Of a stretch of DNA of 64,000 nt, positions 55,621 through 63,629 are shown one piece after another. Made by a program: the position numbers and the translations under genes. Origin of the DNA: Paenarthrobacter aurescens TC1 (lineage in GTDB: Bacteria; Actinomycetota; Actinomycetes; Actinomycetales; Micrococcaceae); NCBI GenBank assembly GCA_000014925.1, contig CP000474.1:3658001-3722000 (forward strand), written 5' to 3'. Numbering within the stretch: the stretch's first letter is position 1; each line of letters starts with the position of its first letter. The notes below the pieces were generated by a model. That model worked only from the letters and a program-made list of their open reading frames with translations, searched no databases and was not told the origin of the DNA.

Positions 55621-56620
55621 CGACCGACACCTGCTCCAGGGCGTATTCGAGGGTGGCCATAGTGACCACACTCTTTCCCTGTCGGATTTCAGCAATAAGG
55701 GTGGTTGCGTCCCCTCCCGAGGTACCCGACGGGTCCTCGATACGAACGCTCGCGAAAGCTGGGCTTGAGAGTTCGGCGAATCCCCTGAAGTCCATACGGA
55801 GACTCCTCAGAGTGAACATTTCGCATGAGGTGGCTCTCCTGGAGAGGACGTGGATGCACAGTTCGTCGAGGGCATCGACCTGGAGCGCGGCGGGAATGTG
55901 ATCCAGCGGGTGATCGAAGTAGAAGGGATGCTGATCGTCCACAAGGACTCGCGCCTCAAAGCGATGGCCACCGGCATCCTCAGGGCTCCGAATCACATCG
56001 GCGATGGAGGATTCGCTGATTGGTAACGCCGAAGGAGGCTCATCCGCATCTGTCAGTTCAGCGCCGGCACGAGCCCGCAGCAATGGCCAAGCCTCCTTAG
56101 TGACGAGCGACACATCACCATCCGCTTCGACGAGGATCTGATCATCCACGATCAAGCGCGCGGCAAAAACCATTCGCCTCGGTCGACCGTTCGGAAGCGA
56201 CTCCAGCTCCGCAGATAGATCAATCATCGAGCTCAGCTGATTTCCCTGGAAGTCGAGACTGGCCGCATCCGCGAAGCGCAAGTCCATCCGGCTGAACACG
56301 AACACCATATCCGCCGGTACAGACAGCTCCGTGTGCGCGACATAGATGCTGGCCTGTCTTAGTGCCTCGAGCACCAAAACAGCCGCTGCCCGTCCACTCC
56401 CCCGATTCATGCGATGCCCCCTAGGAATCTGCACCCCCACAAAAGTTCTACCGGGAGGACCGGGGGCCGAATCGGTGACGAACACCTCGGCTATCGCTCT
56501 CCGGTGCACAAGATCACGGCTAACCGTCCGATCGAACTGAAGCGTCGCCTCCTCCTTAGAGACGGCGACGTGCCGACGCAAACGATCCGGCGGGGACTGA
56601 ACTGGCTTAGCCATAAACAA
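55613..56620 (-). CDS. AfsA-family gamma-butyrolactone/butenolide autoregulator synthase
   Basis: 335 residues with two hotdog-like halves, as in AfsA/ScbA/MmfL. Signatures: SRDLVHRRAIAEVFVTD, then IPRGHRMNR, VLEALRQASIYVAHTELSVP, and in the second half FYFDHPLDHIPAALQVDA. AfsA joins a beta-ketoacyl thioester to dihydroxyacetone phosphate, the first step of signal synthesis in Streptomyces. ATG at 56620; two Met codons (56620, 56614) possible. First gene of a tight block with the HAD, FAD and KAS III-like genes. Uncommon outside Streptomyces and Rhodococcus relatives. Confidence 0.9.
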   Translation of the reverse strand: MFMAKPVQSPPDRLRRHVAVSKEEATLQFDRTVSRDLVHRRAIAEVFVTDSAPGPPGRTFVGVQIPRGHRMNRGSGRAAAVLVLEALRQASIYVAHTELSVPADMVFVFSRMDLRFADAASLDFQGNQLSSMIDLSAELESLPNGRPRRMVFAARLIVDDQILVEADGDVSLVTKEAWPLLRARAGAELTDADEPPSALPISESSIADVIRSPEDAGGHRFEARVLVDDQHPFYFDHPLDHIPAALQVDALDELCIHVLSRRATSCEMFTLRSLRMDFRGFAELSSPAFASVRIEDPSGTSGGDATTLIAEIRQGKSVVTMATLEYALEQVSVDA

Positions 56621-56654
56621 AGCAGCTCCTCATGATTGATGAACAGGAGAGAAT

Positions 56655-56692
56655 GACGCTAACACAGCAATCTGGTTTAAAACAGAACTCTG
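56655..56692 (-). promoter_or_regulatory. Putative promoter/operator of the afsA-like operon
   Basis: On the minus strand, CTGTGTTAGCGTC (56667-56655) is preceded by near-palindromes CTGGTTTAAAACAG (56672-56685) and CAGAACTCTG (56683-56692). The same 13-mer with one mismatch lies before the aldo/keto reductase, also next to a palindrome. Confidence 0.45.
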
Positions 56693-56716
56693 CTATGCGC
56701 CCTGTGGATAACCTCC

Positions 56717-57667
56717 TCACCTGGCAGCGTTCGCTGCAATCTCGGCGACGCGCCGAACAAGCGCAACATCGAGACTCAGGTCCAGGGCTGCGACATTCTC
56801 TTTCACATGGGCAGGCTTCGTGGTTCCGGGGATGGGAACCACGTCGAGCCCTTGATGCAAAAGCCATGCAAGAGCAAGTTGCCCCGTGGTCGCCCCGCTG
56901 CTTTTAGCCAACCCGCTAAGCTCATCCATGGCGGCGAGGTGACGCGAAAGGCTCTCTCCTTGCCACCGGCCAAGGGTTCGCCGAATATCGAAAGCCGCCA
57001 GCTGTTGAGGGCGGGACGACGAGGCGGCAAGCATTCCTCGACCAAGGGGGGCGTATGCGACAATCGATATCCGCAGCTCCCGCGCTACCGGTAGCAGATC
57101 CGCCTCAAGATTTCGCTCAAATAGGGACCACTCCATTTGCGCCGCCGCAATTGGGTGCACTGCGTGAGCGCGTCGTAACTGTGAACCGTTGACTTCGCTT
57201 ACGCCAACCTCGCGCACCAGACCCCTGTGCACCAGCTCCGCTAGCGCACCAACGCTATCCTCGATGGGGACTCTTGGGTCCACGCGATGCAGGTAATAGA
57301 GGTCGATGCGGTCAGTCCGGAGTCTACGGAGACTTCGCTCGACAGCCTTTCGAATGTAGGACGGACGGCCATCTACACCATAGGGAATCCCCGCAGCTGA
57401 CTTGATCCCCACCTTCGTCGCCAAAGTGACTTCGTTGCGGCGACGCCCCAGAGCCGCGCCCACAATGCGCTCATTTGCTCCGGAGCCGTACATATCTGCG
57501 GTGTCAAAGTGAGTGATCCCCGAATCAAGGGCTGCCTGAATGACGGGGCCAGCGGCGCCCCGATGGCTTGCTCCATAGCTCATGGTGAGCGGCATACACC
57601 CGGCGCCCGCAGCGCTGACCTCCAGGGAACCCAGATGGCGGACTGGCAAACTACGATTTAACAACAT
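56717..57667 (-). CDS. Aldo/keto reductase
   Basis: 316 residues, (beta/alpha)8 barrel. Catalytic tetrad: Asp and Tyr in FDTADMYGSGANE, Lys in LATKVG, His in YYLHRVDP. NADPH-binding end: VPIPGTTKPAHVKENVAA. In A-factor synthesis a reductase is needed after AfsA; this enzyme is a candidate for a ketone or enone reduction. ATG at 57667 lies close behind a 20-bp palindrome; no strong ribosome site is visible. First gene of the minus-strand island. Confidence 0.92.
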   Translation of the reverse strand: MLLNRSLPVRHLGSLEVSAAGAGCMPLTMSYGASHRGAAGPVIQAALDSGITHFDTADMYGSGANERIVGAALGRRRNEVTLATKVGIKSAAGIPYGVDGRPSYIRKAVERSLRRLRTDRIDLYYLHRVDPRVPIEDSVGALAELVHRGLVREVGVSEVNGSQLRRAHAVHPIAAAQMEWSLFERNLEADLLPVARELRISIVAYAPLGRGMLAASSSRPQQLAAFDIRRTLGRWQGESLSRHLAAMDELSGLAKSSGATTGQLALAWLLHQGLDVVPIPGTTKPAHVKENVAALDLSLDVALVRRVAEIAANAAR

Positions 57668-57672
57668 AGTAC

Positions 57673-57706
57673 GAAGCTAACACAGAGCACTGTCATACGA
57701 CAGTGC
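57673..57706 (-). promoter_or_regulatory. Palindrome and shared element upstream of the aldo/keto reductase
   Basis: Perfect palindrome GCACTGTC-ATAC-GACAGTGC (57687-57706), one base from CTGTGTTAGCTTC (57685-57673, minus strand), which recurs upstream of the afsA-like gene. Position 6-40 bp from the start codon suits a repressor operator. Confidence 0.55.
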
Positions 57707-57807
57707 CAAGGTACGCCTATCTCGAATTGTCGCCTCGCAACTGAACCGCAGGCATCATTACGATCCCCAATAACTGGGTCAAACATTTAACCTTCATTGC
57801 GCGGTCC

Positions 57808-57823
57808 TGTGAAACGAATCACG
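57808..57823. promoter_or_regulatory. CRP/GlxR-type binding site
   Basis: TGTGA-AACGAA-TCACG; nine of ten conserved positions of TGTGA-N6-TCACA. Lies 73-88 bp before the ABC exporter start; it could also influence the divergent island. Confidence 0.5.
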
Positions 57824-57834
57824 CCATGGCATAG

Positions 57835-57857
57835 GGTAGTTGCTACGGGAAACTACC
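57835..57857. promoter_or_regulatory. Inverted repeat before the ABC exporter
   Basis: GGTAGTT-N9-AACTACC, perfect 7-bp arms, 38 bp from the start at 57896. The pattern resembles operators of MarR-type regulators of exporter operons. Confidence 0.45.
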
Positions 57858-57895
57858 TCCGCACCATCTGAAGATCCAGCTGTTGAGAAGCGGGC

Positions 57896-59695
57896 ATGTC
57901 CAAGCAAACGTCATTTTTCACATCCGTCGGCCGCCTGTACCCTCATGTGCGGCCCATCCTCCCCCGACTATTCATGGGGCTCATCTGCGCCCTACTGGCG
58001 AGCATCGTCGCGCTGACCATCCCGCAGGTCCTGCGGGTCCTTGTCAACAGCTCCTTGCAGCCCGGCGGTTCCACGGACGCAGTCTGGATTGCCGCCGTCG
58101 TGATTCTTGCCTTGGGTATCGCTGAAGCCGGGCTGGTGGCTTTGCGCCGGCAGTTCGTCATCAACCCCGCCACCACGGTGGAAACCCGGTTGCGCGTGAC
58201 CCTTTACGGCCACCTGCAACAACTGACGGTCGCGTTCCACGACCGCTGGGGTTCCGGCCAGCTGCTGTCCCGCGCCATGACGGACCTGAGCTTCCTGCGC
58301 CGCTGGATGGCGTTCGGCGCCATCATGTTGGTGGTCACCACCCTGACGGTGATCATCGGCGTCGGCGTCATGTTCTCCATGAGCTGGCAGCTGGCACTGA
58401 TCTTCCTTGCAGCGGCCGTGCCGATCATGATCAACTCTTTCCGCTTCCGCCGCCGCTTCAGCTTGGTCACCCGCCTCAGCCAGGACCAAGCGGGCGATCT
58501 CGCTACCACCGTGGAGGAATCCGTCCACGGCATCCGCGTCCTGAAAGCTTTTGGGCGGAGCCACGAAGCCCTTGAGAACTTCAACGGCCAGGCTGAAGAA
58601 CTTCGCCAGACCGAGATCGCCAAGGCCAAGCAGCAAGCCGGGTTCACGCTGGTGGTCACCTTGCTGCCGGAGCTGGCGCTGGGCGTCGGCCTGGTGGTGG
58701 GCATCATGCTTGTGGCTAACGGACAACTGAGCATCGGCGCGCTGGTGGCGTTCTTTGCCACAGCCGCGGTGGTGGCCACTCCCGTGGAGTTCTCGGGCAT
58801 GCTGCTGGCCATGGCACTGACCGCCAAGACCGCGCTGGACCGCCACTTCGAGGTGATGGACACGGAAAACACCATCACCTCCCCGGACCAGGCCACGGTT
58901 CCCGAAACCGTTAAGGGCGCCTTGCGCTTTGAGCACGCAGGTTTCGGGTTCGACGACGGCGGTACCCTCCTGCACGACGTCACCTTGGATATCCGCCCCG
59001 GCGAGACCATGGCACTGGTGGGCATTACGGGTAGCGGTAAGAGCGCCCTGCTCCAGCTGGTCCCCCGGCTGTATGACGTGGCTGAGGGTGCAGTGACGAT
59101 CGACGGCGTGGATGTCCGCGACTACGACATTGACGAGCTACGAAAGATCGTGGCCGTGGCGTTCGAAGACACCACGCTGTTCTCCAGTTCGGTGCGGGAC
59201 AACGTCCTCCTGGGCGCCCCGAATCCCAGCGATGCAGCCCTGGATGAAGCCCTGGATGTGGCACAGGCACAGTTCGCCTACTCGTTGCCGGACGGCGTGG
59301 ACACCTTGATCGGCGAGGAAGGACTGAGTCTTTCGGGTGGCCAAAGGCAGCGGATTGCCCTGGCCCGAGCCATCGCCGCCAAGCCCAAGGTGTTGGTCCT
59401 TGACGATCCTTTGTCCGCCCTCGATGTGAACACGGAAGAACGCGTGGAAGCCCGTTTGCGCGACGTCCTCCGCGAGACCACCACTCTCATCGTTGCGCAC
59501 CGCCCCTCCACCGTGGCCTTGGCGGACCGGGTGGCCTTGCTCGAAAACGGAACCATTACCGCCGTCGGAACCCATACGGAACTGTTGGCCGAGAACGACC
59601 ACTACCGCTATGTCATCGCCAGCCTGGACGCAGGCCCGAAGGACCTGGACACCGAACTGGACGAGCTCGAAGAAGCTGAGGAGGCCCGCCGATGA
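57896..59695 (+). CDS. ABC exporter half-transporter A (degenerate ATP site)
   Basis: 599 residues: six-helix membrane domain (1-320) and ATPase domain. Walker [12 protein letters not shown], canonical signature [16 protein letters not shown], Walker [13 protein letters not shown] in which the catalytic Glu is Asp, switch His in IVAHRPS. An acidic tail ([11 protein letters not shown]) ends the protein. ATG at 57896. Forms a heterodimer with the next gene, coupled by ATGA. Substrate unknown; multidrug or lipid export is typical. Confidence 0.93.
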   Translation: MSKQTSFFTSVGRLYPHVRPILPRLFMGLICALLASIVALTIPQVLRVLVNSSLQPGGSTDAVWIAAVVILALGIAEAGLVALRRQFVINPATTVETRLRVTLYGHLQQLTVAFHDRWGSGQLLSRAMTDLSFLRRWMAFGAIMLVVTTLTVIIGVGVMFSMSWQLALIFLAAAVPIMINSFRFRRRFSLVTRLSQDQAGDLATTVEESVHGIRVLKAFGRSHEALENFNGQAEELRQTEIAKAKQQAGFTLVVTLLPELALGVGLVVGIMLVANGQLSIGALVAFFATAAVVATPVEFSGMLLAMALTAKTALDRHFEVMDTENTITSPDQATVPETVKGALRFEHAGFGFDDGGTLLHDVTLDIRPGETMALVGITGSGKSALLQLVPRLYDVAEGAVTIDGVDVRDYDIDELRKIVAVAFEDTTLFSSSVRDNVLLGAPNPSDAALDEALDVAQAQFAYSLPDGVDTLIGEEGLSLSGGQRQRIALARAIAAKPKVLVLDDPLSALDVNTEERVEARLRDVLRETTTLIVAHRPSTVALADRVALLENGTITAVGTHTELLAENDHYRYVIASLDAGPKDLDTELDELEEAEEARR

Positions 59696-61524
59696 GCGCC
59701 ACAACTTTTGGCACGGCCAACGAGGACAACACACACCTCACCAAAGCGGACAGCAAAGCCGTACGACGCCGGTCGCTCACCTTGCTTGCCTCACTCATCC
59801 GCCCGGTGCGCTTGCGTTTCTGGCTGACGATCGTGATGGTGGTGATCTCGCAGCTCACTCGGGTAGCCGGACCAGCGCTCATCGCCTTTGGCATCGACAA
59901 CGCCCTCCCCGCACTGCAGGCAGGGGACAACGGGCCTCTGGTGCTTGCGGGCGCCCTGTACTTGGCTGCGGCAATCGCAACCGCGGGAATGACGGCGCTC
60001 TACGTGACCTCTACCGCGCGGCTCAGCCAGGCCATGCTTCTGGATTTGCGCCTGCGGGTTTTCCGGCACACCCAGCGGTTGAGCCTCGAGTTCCACGAGA
60101 AGTACACCTCGGGCCGCATCATCGCCCGGCAAACCTCGGACCTTGAGGCGTTGCGTGAACTCCTGGATTCCGGGGTCAGCTCCTTGGCCTCCGGCATGCT
60201 GTTCATGGTGTTCACCGCTGTGACTGTTTTTGCCCTGGATTGGCAAAGCGGACTGATAGTCCTCGCGGCCGGCGTGCCCATGTTCTTCCTTGCCCGCTGG
60301 TACCAGAAGCATTCGCAGATCGCGTTCCGTGAGTCGCGTGTTGTGTCGGCACGGTTGATCGTGCACTTCGTGGAGACCATGACCGGCATCCGCGCTGTGA
60401 AGGCTTTCCGCAAGGAACGCGAGAATGCATCCCGGTACGGCGAGTTGGCTGAGGACTACCGCAAGAACACCGTCCGCTCCATCAACCTGAACGGCATTTT
60501 CCAGCCGGGCTTGGTGCTGATCGGCAATGTCTGTGTGGCCGTGGTCCTGCTGTTTGGCGGCTTCCGCGTGTTGAGTGGGGACCTGGCTGTCGGTGTCCTG
60601 CTGGCACTGATCCTCTCCACTAAGCGCTTCTTCCAGCCGGTGGACCAGATGGCCATGTTCTACAACTCCTTCCAGAGCGCCCAGGCAGCGCTGGAGAAGG
60701 TATCCGGTCTCCTCGAAGAGGTGCCCACAGTCCGTCCGCCCAAGAACCCGGTACCGCTGAAAAGTTCGCGCGGCCAAATCGATTTCAAGGGCGTGACGTT
60801 CGGCTATAGCGATGGCAAAGTTGTTGTTCCCACACTGGACCTGCACATCCCTGCCGGTCAGACCGTTGCACTGGTTGGCCAGACGGGAGCGGGCAAGTCC
60901 ACGCTGGCCAAGCTCGTAGCCCGCTTCTACGATGTCACCTCCGGGGCCATCACCCTTGACGGTGTGGATCTCAGGGACCTGTCCACCACAGACCTCCGCC
61001 GTGCAGTGGTGATGGTGACGCAGGAAGCGTTCCTGTTCAGCGGCTCAGTGGCGGACAACATTGCACTGGGTCGGCCTGAGGCGTCACGGTCCGAGATTGA
61101 GGCTGCCGCTGCAGCAGTGGGTGCCCACGAGTTCATCACGAGCCTCCCCGAAGGTTACGACACAGACGTCAACAAACGTGGTGGACGAGTGTCCTCCGGG
61201 CAGCGCCAACTCATCGGTTTCGCCCGCGCTTTCCTGGCCGCACCAGCCGTGCTGATCCTCGACGAAGCAACGTCCTCCTTGGACATTCCTTCTGAGCGCA
61301 TGGTCCAGCAGGGCCTCGCGCATCTGTTGGAGGGAGTCGTAGGCGGTAACTCCGCCCGTACGGCGATCATCATCGCCCACCGCCTCTCCACTGTGGAGAC
61401 GGCTGACAGGGTGCTGGTGGTCCACGACGGACGCATTGTGGAGGATGGGACGCCGGCCGAGTTGATCAGCGGTGGCGGACGGTTTGCCCAGCTGCACGGT
61501 GCGTGGCGGGACTCGTTGGTGTAG
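59692..61524 (+). CDS. ABC exporter half-transporter B (catalytic ATP site)
   Basis: 610 residues, six-helix domain then ATPase. Walker [12 protein letters not shown], signature changed to [15 protein letters not shown], Walker [13 protein letters not shown] with the catalytic Glu, switch His IIAHRLS. The altered signature pairs with the degenerate site of the partner, so the dimer has one consensus and one non-catalytic ATP site, as in TM287/288-type exporters. Confidence 0.93.
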   Translation: MSATTFGTANEDNTHLTKADSKAVRRRSLTLLASLIRPVRLRFWLTIVMVVISQLTRVAGPALIAFGIDNALPALQAGDNGPLVLAGALYLAAAIATAGMTALYVTSTARLSQAMLLDLRLRVFRHTQRLSLEFHEKYTSGRIIARQTSDLEALRELLDSGVSSLASGMLFMVFTAVTVFALDWQSGLIVLAAGVPMFFLARWYQKHSQIAFRESRVVSARLIVHFVETMTGIRAVKAFRKERENASRYGELAEDYRKNTVRSINLNGIFQPGLVLIGNVCVAVVLLFGGFRVLSGDLAVGVLLALILSTKRFFQPVDQMAMFYNSFQSAQAALEKVSGLLEEVPTVRPPKNPVPLKSSRGQIDFKGVTFGYSDGKVVVPTLDLHIPAGQTVALVGQTGAGKSTLAKLVARFYDVTSGAITLDGVDLRDLSTTDLRRAVVMVTQEAFLFSGSVADNIALGRPEASRSEIEAAAAAVGAHEFITSLPEGYDTDVNKRGGRVSSGQRQLIGFARAFLAAPAVLILDEATSSLDIPSERMVQQGLAHLLEGVVGGNSARTAIIIAHRLSTVETADRVLVVHDGRIVEDGTPAELISGGGRFAQLHGAWRDSLV

Positions 61525-61622
61525 CTCCGGCTCCGTGGCAGCTGTGAGGAGCGACACCACCCCCTCGATTTCGCATCACGGGACGTTTCGGCTATTCTTG
61601 AACAGTTGCTTTCGCAGCGGAT

Positions 61623-61699
<77 letters not shown>

Positions 61700-61705
61700 A
61701 ACACG

Positions 61706-61735
61706 AAAATGGCGTCGAGAAATCGGCGCCATTTT
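61706..61735 (+). terminator. Terminator of the tRNA-Pro gene
   Basis: 9-bp stem AAAATGGCG / CGCCATTTT with 12-nt loop and T-run, 7 nt after the tRNA end. Confidence 0.85.
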
Positions 61736-61876
61736 TGTTTGCCCGAACCACCCCCGCGCCACCTCAAGACACGCGCAACGCATCCCCGCGCGCGACTCGC
61801 ACATCCGGGCAGCGCCACCCCACCTCCGGGTCCTGAGCGAATTCGGGTGGCGCCAATACACATCACAAAAAGGCAA

Positions 61877-61920
61877 AAAGAAACCCCGGAGCTGGGTTCG
61901 TCACACTCCGGGGTTTCTTT
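61877..61920. terminator. Bidirectional terminator behind the peptide precursor gene
   Basis: Perfect 15-bp stem AAAGAAACCCCGGAG / CTCCGGGGTTTCTTT, 14-nt loop; ends 14 nt from the peptide gene's stop codon. Confidence 0.9.
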
Positions 61921-61933
61921 TACTACAATTGTT

Positions 61934-62164
61934 TTACATAGGGTCGGGCCAGTTGCCGATGGACATCGTGCTGAATGTCGGTTCGGTCTCGGCCTTGTCC
62001 TTCTTGGGCACCGTGGTGGTGGACCGCATGGGGTCCGGCCAGTTACCGATGGCGCTTACTGTGCTGGAATCTGCTGCGGGAGCAGCAGAGACTACCCCGG
62101 GAGCCGCAACCGCGAACGTCAGTGCGCCCGCCACGGCCACTGACGCGATGATTTTCTTGAACAT
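61934..62164 (-). CDS. Small secreted peptide precursor with two IGNWPDPM repeats
   Basis: 76 residues. MFKKIIASVAVAGALTFAVA starts a Sec signal peptide with likely cleavage after SAAPA (about residue 30). The mature part is about 46 residues with IGNWPDPM at 39-46 and again at 69-76, the exact C-terminus, separated by a linker with KKDK. The repeats differ in DNA at three third-codon positions only. ATG at 62164 has GGGG upstream. Divergent from an XRE-TPR regulator with a palindrome between. Layout fits a pheromone precursor; a structural or other secreted role is possible. Confidence 0.82.
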   Translation of the reverse strand: MFKKIIASVAVAGALTFAVAAPGVVSAAPAADSSTVSAIGNWPDPMRSTTTVPKKDKAETEPTFSTMSIGNWPDPM

Positions 62165-62221
62165 GTTGTACCCCAATGCGAGTCGGATTCGTTACGGAAA
62201 TTGCACGGTCCCTGTTGACAT

Positions 62222-62254
62222 ACATTGTAAAATGTTTTCCACAGAGACTGTCAA
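62222..62254. promoter_or_regulatory. Divergent promoter/operator of peptide gene and XRE-TPR regulator
   Basis: Palindrome ACATT-GTAA-AATGT at 62222-62235. On the minus strand TTGACA (62254-62249) and TACAAT (62229-62224), spacing 19, form a promoter for the peptide gene, with the -10 inside the palindrome. Confidence 0.5.
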
Positions 62255-62288
62255 GGTTTTGGTCAAAAGACACCTGTAGGAGGGACCC

Positions 62289-63554
62289 GTGGGAAACGGA
62301 TTCGGCGAGAAGCTACGTGCCGAACGGCTCGAACGTGGGTTGACGCAGGCAGAGCTAGGCAAGAACCTGTATTCACCGAGCTATATTTCGCTGCTGGAGA
62401 CCGGTCGCCGCGAGCCTACGGCCGAGGTCATCGAGGAGCTGGCCCGCAGGCTCGAGCTGGCGCCCAAAGCACTTGAAGCGTGGAGCCAACCAGTCTCCGT
62501 CAGTGATGCCGAGTACGTCCTCGCCGGACTCTACGCCCGGCAGGCTTGGGACCTTCGCGACTACCAACTGGCCGCCAGCCACGCCGCCACCGCCGCGCAG
62601 ATTGCCCTCGAGGCCAAGAACAACAGCGCCTGGTGGAATATGACGTACATGCAGGCCGAGTGCGTGATGAAGCAAGGCCAACTCAAGGAATGCCAGCAAA
62701 TCGTTGAGCACCTCCTGGAACACCCCATGGCCACTGAATCCGCCGGCCTGGGAGTGCGCGCCTGGCAGATGCTTGCCGCGGTGTGTCACGGACAAGGACA
62801 GCTGGCCACCGCCGTCGAGCATGCCAAGCAAGCCGTAAAGCTCAGCGAGCAACTGCCCAAGGGTTCCACCCTCATCATCGGTGCGCACCGCGCGCTGATC
62901 GGAGCCCTGGCCGAAAGCGGCAAGCTGGACGAAGCCTGGCAGTATTGCCTGGCGATGATCGAGCACATGGACGAGCATTCCATGTCGCAGCTGGCCGGCG
63001 AAGTCGCGTGGGTGGTCGGCAACGTCGCCTTCATGCGCCACGACTATGTAGAAGGCATCAAGCACCACGAGCGAGCCGCCAAGCTCCTCTCCCCCGCCAA
63101 CGACATTGAGCTGTGGGCCCGCTTCAACAAGGCGTCCGCAGCGGTTCGACTGTCCTCAGGGATTGTGGAACCGGAAACGTTGTCCGCCATAGAGCGTGCA
63201 GAACTGGCGCTGTCCATTGTGGGCGGCAACAAGACGGACCAGCTGGAGGTCGCTTTTATCCGCGCCCGCTGGCTGTACCTGACCGGGGATATCCCTGCAG
63301 CAGTGGAGAAGCTCCGCGAGATTTACGCCGACCGTAAGGTGTTGGCCCGGCACACCGCCGGCGAAGTTTCCCTCCTGCTTGGCAAATCCTTGAAAGCAGC
63401 CGGGGAAGCCGCTGAGGCGCTCCAGTTCCTGGAAGAGGCGCAGCACGACTTCAGCGCGGCAGGGGCCTCGGACAGGGTTCAGCAGGCCATGGACGCGGTC
63501 TTGGAGATCCGCCTCGCCGAGCGTCGGGCCGCGAAAGAACACTCGGAAGCCTGA
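62289..63554 (+). CDS. XRE-family regulator with C-terminal TPR domain (RRNPP-like architecture)
   Basis: 421 residues. Residues 7-62 are an XRE helix-turn-helix (FGEKLRAERLERGLTQAELG, YISLLETGRREPTAEVIEEL). From about 75 to 410 the protein is all-helical with TPR-like pairs (AASHAATAAQIALEAKNNSA, QLATAVEHAKQAVKLSEQL, EALQFLEEAQHDFSAAGA). This domain order is that of peptide-sensing regulators such as PlcR/PrgX/Rgg. GTG at 62289 has AGGAGGG just upstream. Divergent from the secreted peptide gene, which is the candidate ligand source. A non-peptide role is possible, since XRE-TPR proteins also occur elsewhere. Confidence 0.85.
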   Translation: MGNGFGEKLRAERLERGLTQAELGKNLYSPSYISLLETGRREPTAEVIEELARRLELAPKALEAWSQPVSVSDAEYVLAGLYARQAWDLRDYQLAASHAATAAQIALEAKNNSAWWNMTYMQAECVMKQGQLKECQQIVEHLLEHPMATESAGLGVRAWQMLAAVCHGQGQLATAVEHAKQAVKLSEQLPKGSTLIIGAHRALIGALAESGKLDEAWQYCLAMIEHMDEHSMSQLAGEVAWVVGNVAFMRHDYVEGIKHHERAAKLLSPANDIELWARFNKASAAVRLSSGIVEPETLSAIERAELALSIVGGNKTDQLEVAFIRARWLYLTGDIPAAVEKLREIYADRKVLARHTAGEVSLLLGKSLKAAGEAAEALQFLEEAQHDFSAAGASDRVQQAMDAVLEIRLAERRAAKEHSEA

Positions 63555-63629
63555 TTAACCCAAAACTGGGGGACAACAGACTCCCACTGACCGTTCAGTG
63601 GAGCATGTGCTGTCCCCCAGTTGGGTTAA
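63555..63629. terminator. Large nested hairpin between convergent regulator and purC genes
   Basis: Outer arms TTAACCCAAAACTGGGGGACA / TGTCCCCCAGTTGGGTTAA pair over about 19 bp with a two-base bulge; inner arms CTCCCACTGA / TCAGTGGAG pair with one bulge. Touches the regulator stop and ends at the purC stop. Confidence 0.8.

Noticed and set aside
56632..56907. Plus-strand open frame overlapping the island's afsA promoter region
   Set aside because: Antisense to the aldo/keto reductase for most of its length, no recognisable sequence, no ribosome binding site.
49324..57895. Integrative element with integrase and attachment sites
   Set aside because: No integrase or transposase gene and no direct repeats noticed at the two flanks; the nearby tRNA-Pro is about 4 kb away. 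Composition alone suggests transfer.
61709..62279. Plus-strand open frames across the peptide precursor region
   Set aside because: They begin in the tRNA terminator or run antisense to the peptide gene; the minus-strand signal peptide and repeats are a far better explanation.
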